Assembly: GCA_030268105.1 (NCBI GenBank)
Contig: BSDZ01000019.1
Span: forward strand, 474,001-538,000
Direction: 5' to 3'
Length of the DNA: 64,000 nucleotides
Origin: Volvox africanus
Lineage: Eukaryota; Chlorophyta; Chlorophyceae; Chlamydomonadales; Volvocaceae
Below are positions 46,301-58,300 of this stretch, piece after piece. The position numbers and the translations under genes were made by a program. Within the stretch, counting starts at the first letter, position 1. The number at the start of each line of letters is the position of its first letter. The notes under the pieces were generated by a model. That model was not told where the DNA came from. It saw nothing but the letters and a program-made list of their open reading frames with translations, and searched no databases.

Positions 46301-49300
46301 ATAGAAGTCTGCCGTCACTATGTTAAGGCATAAGAAACGTTTGGTGGGAAGGTAGCTAGGGCATGCAGCCACAATTCAAACCAGCTGCGTCCAGCACAAA
46401 ACACAACTGGATGGGGACGACAGGGAATAGTGGGCTTCTGGGACTCGAATGGATGCATGACATCGATCGATATCACACAGGCTAGTCGTGTATCTGTCAT
46501 ATCCGCTTCAACAAACAAAGGCCCGATCGGAAGGACGTCCTGAGTCAGAGTCATCCTTCCCGGATATTGCCCGTAGATACCCCAGGATACTACAACCATC
46601 CGCCTTTGTAGGATAGGCGTGTCTTCGCATCCTACAGTCTGGGTATTCGACTTAGGTTGGCTCATGCGCACAGTAATACCCAGAATTATCTACCTAGAAC
46701 TACCCCCATTTAACATCCAGCTGTTACAGATCGCAGCCAGGAACTCACCTATGCACCAGTGCTTACTTTCTTGTTGATTGTTTGCTGTATCGCTGCGCGT
46801 TGTGCAGGTCCTGCGTGCCACAGTACGCCGAGGACTCCATGATTGAGGTGCACAGAAGCAAAGTCTTCTACGCTCGGGCACGAGCTATGCGCGTGCTGCC
46901 CACTTTCAGGCCCCTTCCGGCGGAGGGCCCCGTTCGGCTTATCCTGGTTAAGGCTAAGAAGGTGCTCAGCAAGCGGGCTGAAGCGGGGTCTATTCGGTGC
47001 GCTGTCGCCGCCTCCATCATCGCTGCAATCCTTGCTAAAAACCTGGTCGCAGGCCGAGAGTACTTCGGCCGTGTCTGGACCCTGGCGGAACGTATGGCGC
47101 GCTTTGGCCGCAACGAGGGTCTGTGCCAGTGGTTGTCGCTGGAGAGCTGGCTGGGCATGGTCGTCGATGCCATGCTTAAAAGCACGGAGGACAAGACTTC
47201 CTCCGTAATTTACAAGAAGATGTTGGGCACCAAGGCGGCAGGTCTGCTGGAGGCAGTGTTGGCTCCTCTGGCTGCTGCGGTGCGGGTCGGCAGTGTGCAG
47301 ACCCCTGCAGCCGAGGGCTTGGAGACGAAGGTGGCGGAGCTCTGCATGGCAGCCGTCAGCGTATGGCTGTCGCCTAATCTGCTGGCGGAGGCGCCCACCA
47401 GCAACTGGCTCCACACCTACCTCGGGGAGGAAGCACGGTCCGGCGTCTACCAGGCCTGGCGTGAGGCTGATCGTGTGTGGGCAATCTACAGTTACTTCTG
47501 TTGGAAGCAAAACCTGGACCAGCGCTCTGCGGAGGGGCTGAGAATCGCGCTGGAGGACCTTGTGGATATTGCTGCGGGCGACCGGAGCACGTATGTGAGG
47601 GGCATGTTTGCACAGCTGGGAGTTGATGAGAACGCGACACCAGTGGTGAGTGTGAGTGGGCAGTTGGGTGGACGTTGTCCTTCTATGCTTGGTAATGATA
47701 TAAATATAAATATATAGATAATTTTATAATATATATGTATATATACGTACAATGGTAGTGAGATATACATGTATATATGTATATATGTATATATATGTAT
47801 ATATATATATTAGGGTATATAAACCCTATATATATAATCATACGTATATAACCCTATACGTATATATATAATCATACGTACATACGCACGTACGCGGAAC
47901 AGTAGTTGTATTGTATACAGTGCGTTTGGGCAGCTGTAGGTGAGCTGCCACAAGAGGAGTGGAATGGATGCGTTCATTTATGGCCAGGGAAGGCGTATGT
48001 TTGTTGACTGGGGCCCATATAAATAGACACGCACTCCGTTAATTTTTAGCAAGGATCAGTCAAAAGTGGTACAAACTGCAGCCAGTCGGTAGGGCTGGCA
48101 GAGGGTTTCGGCCAGGCCTTCTTAATAAACATGGACATTAAAGGCTTTTATTGTCGACGCAGCCGTTACAACCCCAGGGCTATCAAACAAATCCATAGTT
48201 AGGGATCGATGGCGGCCATGGCACTACTGCACCTCCATGTATGACGCAGAGCTTTATCAGGTCGCACTTTTGACTGGATTTATTGATGCTGACGCCCAAT
48301 CCTTTTCCCATAACAACGCAGATGGAGATCATCCCTCAGCCTGGCAAACATACCCGCCCATCTTCATCACGTTCGGTCAGGCCGCCCTCTGCCAACAGTC
48401 GGCCACCCTCCGCTGCGCGGCCACCTTCCGCCCGCACACAGGTACATACGTGCGTGTTTGGGCAGATGACTAAGACAACTCTGATTTCTCTTCTGTCCAT
48501 CCAGGTCACGACAAAAGAGCTGCCGGTGTTGCAGTTCACTCTTTCGGCCAGATACTTGTTATGTAGGCAAAAAGCTGTCCTTTGTTGTGCCTCTGCTGTA
48601 TCCGCCTAAGCAAAGGCCCAATCGAAAGATGTCCATACATGGTCATCCCGTATACTACCCGTAGACACATAAGCTAGATGGGATTTATACTACAACTTCC
48701 TTGCATGCCTACGGGGCCCATACGAGCTTCGGAGCTAGAGATGGGTATCGGTGTTGCTTGGCCAGCAGTAGGCAGGGGACTTGTATGGCCCCACGGTATG
48801 GGCGACAAATAAAGCGGTCAGAGCCACTTCGCTGGCGTTGTCTGTGCCATTATTGCATTTGTATGTGAGATAATTGAAGAGCCAAAGTAGATCGATAACT
48901 CTACAAATGCATGCAATCGCGCCGTCAGGAGGAGATTGAGAAGAGGAAGAAAGAAGAGGAGGCCATTGCTGCTGCAGCGGAGAGGCGCCGGAAGGAGGAG
49001 GCAGCACTAACAGCGTCGCTGGAGCGTCGGCGGCTGGAGGAGGAGGCGGCCACTGCGGCAGCAGTAGAGCGGCGCAGGCAGGAAGAAGCAGCCATGGCAG
49101 CCGCCAGTGAACGCAGGAAGGCCGAAGAGGCGGCTGCTGCGGCTGCCGCAGCTGCTCGCAAGGCTCAAGAAGAGGCTGCGGCTGCAGCGGCTGCAGAGCG
49201 CCGGAAACTGGATGAGGCGGCCGCAGCAGCGGCAGCGGAGCGGACGAAGCAGGAGGAAGCAGCTGCCGCGGCGGCGGCAGCACGAAAGAAACAGGAGGAG

Positions 49301-52300
49301 GAGGCCGCAGCAACTGCGGCAGCCGAGAAGAAGAGGCAGGACGAGTTGGCTGCTGCCATCGCCGCTGGCAAGGTGATGAGCCCGGGACTGCTGAATGATC
49401 ACTATCAACAAAGCAGCGCAGGGGGGAACACACGGCTTATTCTATTGATAACATTAACATTAACATTATATTACATTCCAGGCGTTGATTAAAATAGAAG
49501 CATCAAACCATGCACAGGGAATGTTTCCTCGTTTCCTATCTATTGAGCGATTACAGCGATCAAGCAGCTTTATTTGCCCGTTGTATCGCAACAACACTTG
49601 CCCTACCGCAGCCAACCGTGGGTGCCAAAGTGACGATCAAATATGCCGCGATCGATGACGCCAAATCTGCCCAAGCTGGACATGGGGGTTGGAGCGGTGC
49701 GATGGAGAAGATGCTCGGCAAGACCGGCGTGGTGGAGAGCGTGGACAAGGATGGTGATGTGCGTGTCAAGATGGACGACGGCAGCGGCAGCATGCTGTGG
49801 AATCCTTCACTCGTAATGCTTGGCGGTTCGCCGGCCACGGTATGTTTGCAGACACGAAAGACTGCTTGCAACCTGATAGCTAGCGCGTATCTACGCTATG
49901 ATAACATCGGTATAGACTCTCGGGTTAGGCAAGGTTGGATAGTGCCTTAGTTGAAGGGTTTTGCATTCGTAACGGCTTTCCGTCATCACTTAATGGACTT
50001 GGCAATGCAGAATTTCCTGTAAGAAGCGCTTCAGGCTTACATGTAAATATGGTGTTAGCATTCTTGCCACAGGCTGATGATCTGTTTTCGTGATTGAGGT
50101 AGGAATGCTGTCAATCCCCTTTGCTTATTTTGTCCCTTGCCTTTTATTTTGCCAACATACCACAGGTGCTTGCTCCTTCCGCACTCAGCTCAGTGCGCAT
50201 CGGACGTAATGCTGCGCTCAACGACAAGTATACTGTGCGCTTCGTCGCCAACTCCTCTGATGTGGTGCGTTAGTTCAGGCTGGGAATCGCTGTTGCTTGT
50301 TCCTCATAAGATCAGCAGCAGGCCGCCCTGTGTGCCACGGACGTGCGTATGTTGGAAATGTAGACGTTGAATGTCAACTAGCTAGATAGGTGGGCCTCGA
50401 TGATAAAATCTCTTCGGCGGCTAGAAGACGAAACGGCAGGAGCGAGGGAAACGGGCCGCTGTTGAATCCCTGTCATATCCGCCTCAGCAAACAATGGCCT
50501 GATCAGAAGATGTTTAAACACGCGTGGTCCATCCCAGATACTATCCCTAAATGTCCCAGGATACTACACTGTAAGGTACGTTACTTATGCGCAGCGTTAA
50601 GGTGGTTGTTGCCGCACTGCAGTTTATAGCAGTCCCAAAACCCTGTCTATGCGTACACTCTGCAGGGCAAGGTGATGCAGCTTATGCAACCCATGGTGCC
50701 CTCTACTTGAAGCCCTCCAGGGGTGGTTTCGTTTAGGGACTACTATCATCCAGTTGCCAGCGGACCTTCTGTTGATCGTAATTATTTCTCTGTATGCGAT
50801 ATGCCATGCAGGGCGCAGTGCAGGCGGACTACCCTGCGCCACCATCTTGTCTGGTCTACTACTTCGAAATAACAGTGGTAGAGCCGGGCTCAAGCGGCAC
50901 CATCGGGATAGGCTTTGCGCATAGCAGCCACAACGTCACACGTCACGTGGGGTAAGGAAACGCAATGGACCCTGTCGTCACAGAAACCCAAATGGGTATG
51001 GTCAGGGGAGTTGAGCGCCAAGATAAACACCACGAGAGGGGTGGGACGTGGTAGGGTGCGAACAAGAGAATGTCTCTCCATGGGAGAAGGCATGAGTCCT
51101 TCCTTAATCTTACGTATCGTACCCGAGTCTTTCTTTGGATTTTAATGATGCCCTACTTGTTTGGCCCTTCCCTTCACCCTGGCTCTAAATAATATATCGG
51201 GGACGGAATGGTGTTGCTTTGTGCCTGACATGCCCTGCCTCCCGTTCTTTCTTACAACACCGCGCAGCTGGGACGCGGGAACGTTTGGTTTCCATGGTGA
51301 CGATGGCAAGACCTTTCTTGAGGGTCGCAATGAATATTACGGTGAGTGCCATTATGTTTGGAGCTGATGGATGGAACTATCTGGTCTGCTTCAGGTTCAC
51401 CGATGGGACGTGGCGCAATACGATTCCCTTGCATATGATGGCCCTGCTGCTGTTCTTGCGTTGTCACAGGCTTCAAGTTTGGCAAAGGTGATGTGGTGGG
51501 GGCGGCGCTTGACTTCCAGCGCAAAGAAATCTTCTTCACGTGAGTTTTGGTCGACCTCCACGCACGTGCATCTAAACTACACACGGTGCAGATTGCCATG
51601 TTTCTTGCATAAGGCATTCTGCGTGTCTCTGTCATCAGATGTCTGTCTGCGTCAGTGCCCGTGTCCTTGATAAGAAATCGTCGGTCTCCGTCGTCTCAGT
51701 TTCACTATTTCTCTGTGTTTGCTTGATGACTGTTGTTTGTATTTACTTCCTCGTGTGGTGCTCTGTTACCACGAACAACAGCATGCGACAAGACCATTTT
51801 TTGGGTGGGGGCCCAGCGTGAAGTGCCTCAGGAGGCCCTGCCCTGTAGGATTGCCCATGTCCGGGTCTGTGTGTATGTTGCGACCAAACAAGTTGCTTGC
51901 CTATCTGAAAAGCAAGATTAATAGCCCTATACAAGCTATATTTCATGGCATCTCGTTTGTAGCTGACACACTTCGTAGCAGCACAAACAGGTTTGGCCAG
52001 ATCAAGGAGCTATATATCAACCTGTCACCATCCTTGTTTGTTTCCTTAGATTGCCATGTATGTTTCATATTATTTCAATCTGAGCTAACGACCTCTGACA
52101 AAATAATGATTTTATAACACCCGATATTCTCTAAATTTTGCAAGTTAATGTGAAATGAGTTTGAACAAGTTAACTGTCTCCACTCTCCCAGCCCGCAGTC
52201 CAAACTTTGCCTCTTGCATTTTAACTTACATGAAAAGATAAATCATATTAGCTTTTAATGTTTGTTTAACGTGCACTGCTAGCATGCAAAGTTGAGAACA

Positions 52301-55300
52301 TCAACAATTTGCGCGCGTTGCTGGCAAGGCACCACGCGTCGCGAACGCGAACACGGCGCCACACCACGCACGCAAATTCTTAAGTCTAAGGACTGAAAAT
52401 AAATATCACTCTAATGCAGTTTATGCTCCCTGCTATTTGTCCCCTGTGCGTGTGCATCTGTGTATGTGCAGGTGTTGTGTGTATGTTTGTGCGCGCGCGC
52501 GCGCCTGAAACCCTCAATGTCTAAAGCTATCACATGGTACAAATGTTGGGGCGCCGCCTTTTTTCTGGCTTCAAGGAAGCCGACACCAGCTGATAGATCG
52601 TTGGGGATGGATGGAGATAGCCTGTCATGCATAGCCACTTATGTCCCCTAGATGCTTTCTTCAGTGAAAAACTAGAATGTCCAGCCCTGATCATGTACAC
52701 TAGCACGACCTGGCCATGGGCTTACACGGCTGTGTCCATTCCCCTGCTCTATCTACCACAGGAAAAACGGCACGAAGGGCAAGGCCATATCCATATCCAT
52801 CAGCCAAGCCCTCTACCCTACAGTGAGCCTCCACAGGTAAGCTGTTTGCCATTTGCCCAATCAGCGTACTTCGTCCATCATACTATCAGATGTAGCACGG
52901 GAGGAGCTTGGAAGGTAGGTATACACGCACCATTTCCATCTTTGTACCATTCTGCTGTTTGTATTATACATCTTCCTTGCTTGGCACTTCAACTTTATTT
53001 TGCAAACATTCCCGTTCATCTCGGTGTTCTGTTTATGGGCTGATTATCAATAGCGAAAAACGGACGCGTTGTCTCGTTTGCATGCTCGCAGCTCTGGTGA
53101 GGTCGTCTCCGTCAACTTTGGCCAGAAGCCCTTCTCGTTTAATACTGAGCCGTTCAAGGTAAGCCACCATGGCGGCCAATCAGTGATGCTCTCCTTCTGA
53201 TGCCCTATCCTTACGCAGCAATCACACAACGACTGGGACGAAAGATGAGGGGTGTAATGGCATGCGAAAGAGTTGGTCTCGCTTGTATTTGCCGTATGGT
53301 TCGTCAGGATCGTCGGGATGGGGATTAAGAAAAGAATAATAATCCCAGGCTAGAGACGAGAATGAACGGGCGTAGTAATGGTGATTCTGGTCGGGGATTG
53401 TGATGGTGGCATCTTGTAGTATCCTGGGGGTATTTATGGCTAATATCCGGGGTAAACAGCATGAAAATGGACATCTTCCGATCGGGCCTCAACCTCAACT
53501 GTTTGACGTATACATATTAACAGAGATGGAACACATCTTCCATCCGGCCGAGCGTATATTAAGTTCTCCCGCAGCGTTCCGGGGCTGCTGTGTGATGTTT
53601 GAACCACTACGCTGTGATAGTAGATGACAGATGCATCATAGGAAGACCAAGAGCATGCATGGCTTAGCCATGTGGATTTGTGCGTATACCTTTCGGCTGA
53701 ATGAATTAGGCATTGCTTCCAATGGCACACAGATCAAGGTGGGCGGCAAGGTGGCCATCAAGAGCACGTCGGTGGACACGGCCAAGGGTTTGCAGGTGGG
53801 ACATGGTGGCTGGGGCTCGTCTATGGAGAAGATGCTTGGAAAGCCCGGCGTGGTGGAGAGCGTGGACAAGGATGGTGATGTGCGTGTCAAGATGGACGAC
53901 GGCAGCGGCACCATGTTGTGGAACCCTGCTCTGGTGCTGCCGAATGCAGCCATGATGTCGCCCTTCACTGCAGTAAGTGCGGACGTCTGTGATCTCTTGA
54001 CAGTTGCCATGTATTCGTACATGTATGACACATATAAACACGCTATATGGGTGCAAAATCACTTCCTCACATCTCAAGAGGTCTTTGCGGCTCTCAACGA
54101 CACCCCATGCCTTCCTTGCTGCTCGTGTGGCGGCTATAATACTACTTAATATAAGGAAACGAGCTGTGACGTCAGTGATTGGCTGAGCCACTTTCGGCCT
54201 GTTTGAAATGCCACGTTTGGTGTTATGGGATGTCTACGGTGAATACCCGGGATGACAAGTGATCTGGGCAGACATATTCCGATCGGCGTTTGCCTAGGCA
54301 GATATGGCAGTGATGATACAACATCCTTTAACAGTGTTTGCATATTGTTACGGCTTTCGCAGGGGTACATTAGCCACAACGCCATCACTCACCCACGCGA
54401 GTCTAAATGGAAACACGACATATGTAAACCTGAAATACCTGCAGGGAGCAAAGGTAACTATCAAGAGTGTTGCACCTTCAGAGGCACAGGCGGCCCAGAG
54501 CGGCCACGGTGGATGGGCCTCGTCTATGGAGCAGATGCTCGGCAAGACCGGCGTGGTGGAGAGCGTGGACAAGGATGGTGATGTGCGTGTCAAGATGGAC
54601 GACGGCAGCGGCAGCATGCTGTGGAATCCTTCACTCGTAATACTTGGCGGTTCGTCGGCCACGGTATGTTCGCAGACACGAAAGACTGCTTGCAACCTGA
54701 TAGCTAGCGCGTATCTACGCTATGATAACATCGGTATAGACTCTCGGGTTAGGCAAGGTTGGATAGTGCCTTAGATGAAGGGTTTTGCATTCGTAACGGC
54801 TTTCCGTCATCACTTAATGGACTTGGCAATGCAGAATTTCCTGTAAGAAGCGCTTCAGGCTTACATGTAAATATGGTGTTAGCATTCTTGCCACAGGCTG
54901 ATGATCTGTTTTCGTGATTGAGGTAGGAATGCTGTCAATCCCCTTTGCTTATTTTGTCCCTTGCCTTTTATTTTGCCAACATACCACAGGTGCTTGCTCC
55001 TTCCGCACTCAGCTCAGTGCGCATCGGACGTAATGCTGCGCTCAACGACAAGTATACTGTGCGCTTCGTCGCCAACTCCTCTGATGTGGTGCGTTAGTTC
55101 AGGCTGGGAATCGCTGTTGCTTGTTCCTCATAAGATCAGCAGCAGGCCGCCCTGTGTGCCACGGACGTGCGTATGTTGGAAATGTAGACGTTGAATGTCA
55201 ACTAGCTAGATAGGTGGGCCTCGTTGACAGAATCTCTCCGGCGGCAAGCCATGGAACTTCAGCCCGAGCGTGACCCATTGCCTTCCTCGACAATGTCATC

Positions 55301-58300
55301 AACCGTGTTAATCCTACTCCGGGGGCCCTTGGGAATGTTTTGCCGCTAAGAGCACGACTTTTCCTTGGACAGTAGAAATGCCGCGCTCGAAAAGAAAAAC
55401 CAATATCCGGGTTTGCCTGGAATGTTTATGGCAAAAGCAAGGTCCAGTTCATGGGACAACTGCTGGCTCCTCGAGAGGAATTTTTGGGGCTTTGAAGACC
55501 CCCGGAACAAACAGTAACCCCATCTTCAAGGACCCAGGAACATCCAGTTGCCAGTGGACCCACCCCTGATGGTTTTCGTTTCTCTGTATGCGATATGCCA
55601 TGCAGGGCGCAGTGCAGGCGGACTACCCTGCGCCACCATCTTGTCTGATCTACTACTTCGAAATAACAGTGGTAGCGCCAGGCTCAAACGGCACCATCGG
55701 AGTAGGCTTTGCGCATAGCAGCCACAACGTCACACGTCACGTGGGGTAAGGAAACGCAATGGATCCTGTCGTCACAGAAACCCAAATGGGTATGGTCAGG
55801 GGAGTTGAGCGCCAAGATAAACACCACGAGAGGGGTGGGACGTGGTAGGGTGCGAACAAGAGAATGTCTCTCCATGGGAGGAGGCATGAGTCCTTCCTTA
55901 ATCTTACGTATCGTACCCGAGTCTTTCTTTGGATTTTAATGATGCCCTACTTGTTTGGCCCTTCCCTTCACCCTGGCTCTAAATAATATATCGGGGACGG
56001 AATGGTGTTGCTTTGTGCCTGACATGCTCTGCCTCCCGTTCTTTCTTACAACACCGCGCAGCTGGGACGCGGGAACGTTTGGTTTCCATGGTGACGATGG
56101 CAAGACCTTTCTTGAGGGTCGCAATGAATATTACGGTGAGTGCCATTATGTTTGGAGCTGATGGATGGAACTATCTGGTCTGCTTCAGGTTCACCGATGG
56201 GACGTGGCGCAATACGATTCCCTTGCATATGATGGCCCTGCTGCTGTTCTTGCGTTGTCACAGGCTTCAAGTTTGGCAAAGGTGATGTGGTGGGGGCGGC
56301 GCTTGACTTCCAGCGCAAAGAAATCTTCTTCACGTGAGTTTTAGTCGACCGTACCTCTGAACTATACACCATACCAACTCGGTATACTACGCATTCCACC
56401 CTTCGCCTCTTGCACTTTTATCTACATGAAACATGAACATTCATCATGTATCAATTATATATTTAACGCGCACTGGTAAAATGCAAAATGGAGAACCGTG
56501 CCTGGGAAGGTGTGACGTGTCACGAACAGGAACGCAAATGCGGCGCGGCGCACCACACCAAATCGTGAATCGAAAATAAATAGACCTCTAGTGCAGTTCA
56601 TGCACCCTGCACTCTGTAAACTGTTTGTGTGCATATATATGCTGCATTTGCGTGTGTGCATACATGTGTGTGCATGTGTATGTAGTATTCGTACCTGTAC
56701 GGCCAATACACCAGCACGATATAAAGGTGCAGAAGCACCATACTAGCATCTCGAGAGGCAAATAGCTGTCAACTACTACAGCTGTAAATCCCTCGATGTT
56801 TAAGTTTATTACATATTACAAATGTTGGGGGCGCCGCCCTTTTCCTGGCTTCAAGGAAGCCGAAACCAGGTTTGCAGGTAGATAGCTAGGGATATATACA
56901 GCCTGTCATGTCTACTGGACGATGCTTTCTCCAGCCCTGACCATGTACACTAGCACGACCTGACCATGGGCTTACACGGCTGTGTCCATTCCCCTGCTCT
57001 ATCTACCACAGGAAAAACGGCACGAAGGGCAAGGCCATATCCATATCCATCAGCCAAGCCCTCTACCCTACAGTGAGCCTCCACAGGTAAGCTGTTTGCC
57101 ATTTGTCCCATCAGCGTACTTCGTCCATCATACTATCAGATGTAGCCGTATATATATCTTGGAAGCACGGGTGGAGCTTGGAAGGTAGGTATACACGCAC
57201 CATTTCCATCTTTGTACCATTCTGCTGTTTGTATTATACATCTTCCTTGCTCTTCAACTTTATTTTGCAAACATCCCCGTTCATCTCGGTGTTCTGTTTA
57301 TGGGCTGATTGTCAATAGCGAAAAACGGACGCGTTGTCTCGTTTGCATGCTCGCAGCTCTGGTGAGGTCGTCTCCGTCAACTTTGGCCAGAAGCCCTTCT
57401 CGTTTAATACTGAGCCGTTCAAGGTAAGCCACCATGGCGGCCAATCAGTGATGCTCTCCTTCTGATGCCCTATCCTTACGCAGCAATCACACAACGACTG
57501 GGACGAAAAATAGGGCGGATGTAATCTGTAATGGTATGCGAAATGTTGCCACCCTATCTAAGAGCTTTGGTGCACTGGCTGAATTGCCGGGCTAAATTTG
57601 GCTCAGGTAATGCATCCTGTCCATAAAGGTGGTCAATTCTTTCCTGACATCAACACCGGAATAAGACTGCCTCTAATAACACAAGCCATGCACAGACCGT
57701 AGTCTCATTCATTTTTGCAATATGGAGAAAGTCGTTGGGATAGGGATAAGGAAAGGAACAATACCCCCACGCAAGAATGCGAACAATCATCATATAGTGG
57801 AGAATCCCATCTGTCAGGTGCAAGGCGCAAGCTGCCCTACGGGTGCCAGGGGCGCCCGAGGACGTTCTCTGCAGGGCGGAGAGAATTGTAGGGGGGACTC
57901 GCACCCCAGCATCACGTGCTATTGCACCCTGTGTTATACGGTCACCCCGATTGACTTACAAGATGCTATGATGGGTTCAGCACTCACCACCACCGTCCTG
58001 CATGCAGGTTCTATCAGATCATCTGCGCAATTAAGCCTTCTCACAATCAGCTGGCAAACCACTAGAATTGTGTCTTATGTTTGTTATCAATTATTGGCCA
58101 GGGGGTGTTCACTAGCTCGACACCCTCCTGCCTGTCAACTTATTAGGGGCTGGTTGGCAGAGTGAAACCTAGGACCTCCAGTTGCAACATTTGCATCATA
58201 ACTTTCCCACTATAGCTTTGGCACCTACCATGTATAATAACATCCGGCTGGGCATCGCATGCATGCAATTCTCCCGCAGCGTGCCGGGACTGCTGTGTGA

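Larger units (their letters stand above)
43937..47645 (+). other. HET-like region across exons 2 and 3
   Basis: Exons 43937-44367 and 46808-47645 join across codon TG|G. Landmarks in order: VVTVSWRW (about 139-146), KYAWIDWSCVPQY (about 182-194), a following helix with FYARARAMRVLPTF, and GRVWTLAERMARF (about 275-287). Fungal HET domains show the same order: a strand ending in S..W, then WIDALCINQ, then the helix with ..Y..A, then R.WT.QE. Spacing and motif order fit; identity is low, so this is a fold-level guess. A TIR-like or unnamed domain is the alternative. The rest of exon 3 is helical, with no recognised motif. Confidence 0.55.
50166..53158 (+). other. SPRY domain 1 (six exons)
   Basis: Exons 50166-50264, 50812-50951, 51268-51341, 51470-51539, 52762-52836 and 53092-53158. 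Landmarks: YYFEITVVEPG, GFAHSSHNVTRHVGW, FGFHGDDGKTFLEG, GKGDVVGAALDFQRKEIFFT, KNGTKGKA, LYPTVSLH and SVNFGQKPFSFN. This is the SPRY order seen in Ran-binding-protein-9 and Ash2-like proteins, which bind peptide ligands. The first exon (33 codons) leads into the domain. Confidence 0.85.
49684..53960 (+). repeat. Tandem duplication inside the gene, copy A
   Basis: This segment corresponds to 54500-58680. It carries the end of one SH3_15 exon, the 33-codon pre-SPRY exon, five SPRY exons and the start of the next SH3_15 exon. Introns match too: 49840-50390 is almost identical to 54664-55214, and 50815-51555 to 55609-56345. Copy A has about 540 extra bases near 51558-52165 and a dispersed-repeat insertion at 50481-50571. 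Confidence 0.93.

Noticed and set aside
48505..48609. Extra exon VTTKELPVLQFTLSAR after an acceptor at 48504
   Set aside because: The acceptor is good, but there is no strong donor in phase before the stop, and the neighbouring exons join in phase without it. Left open as a possibility only.
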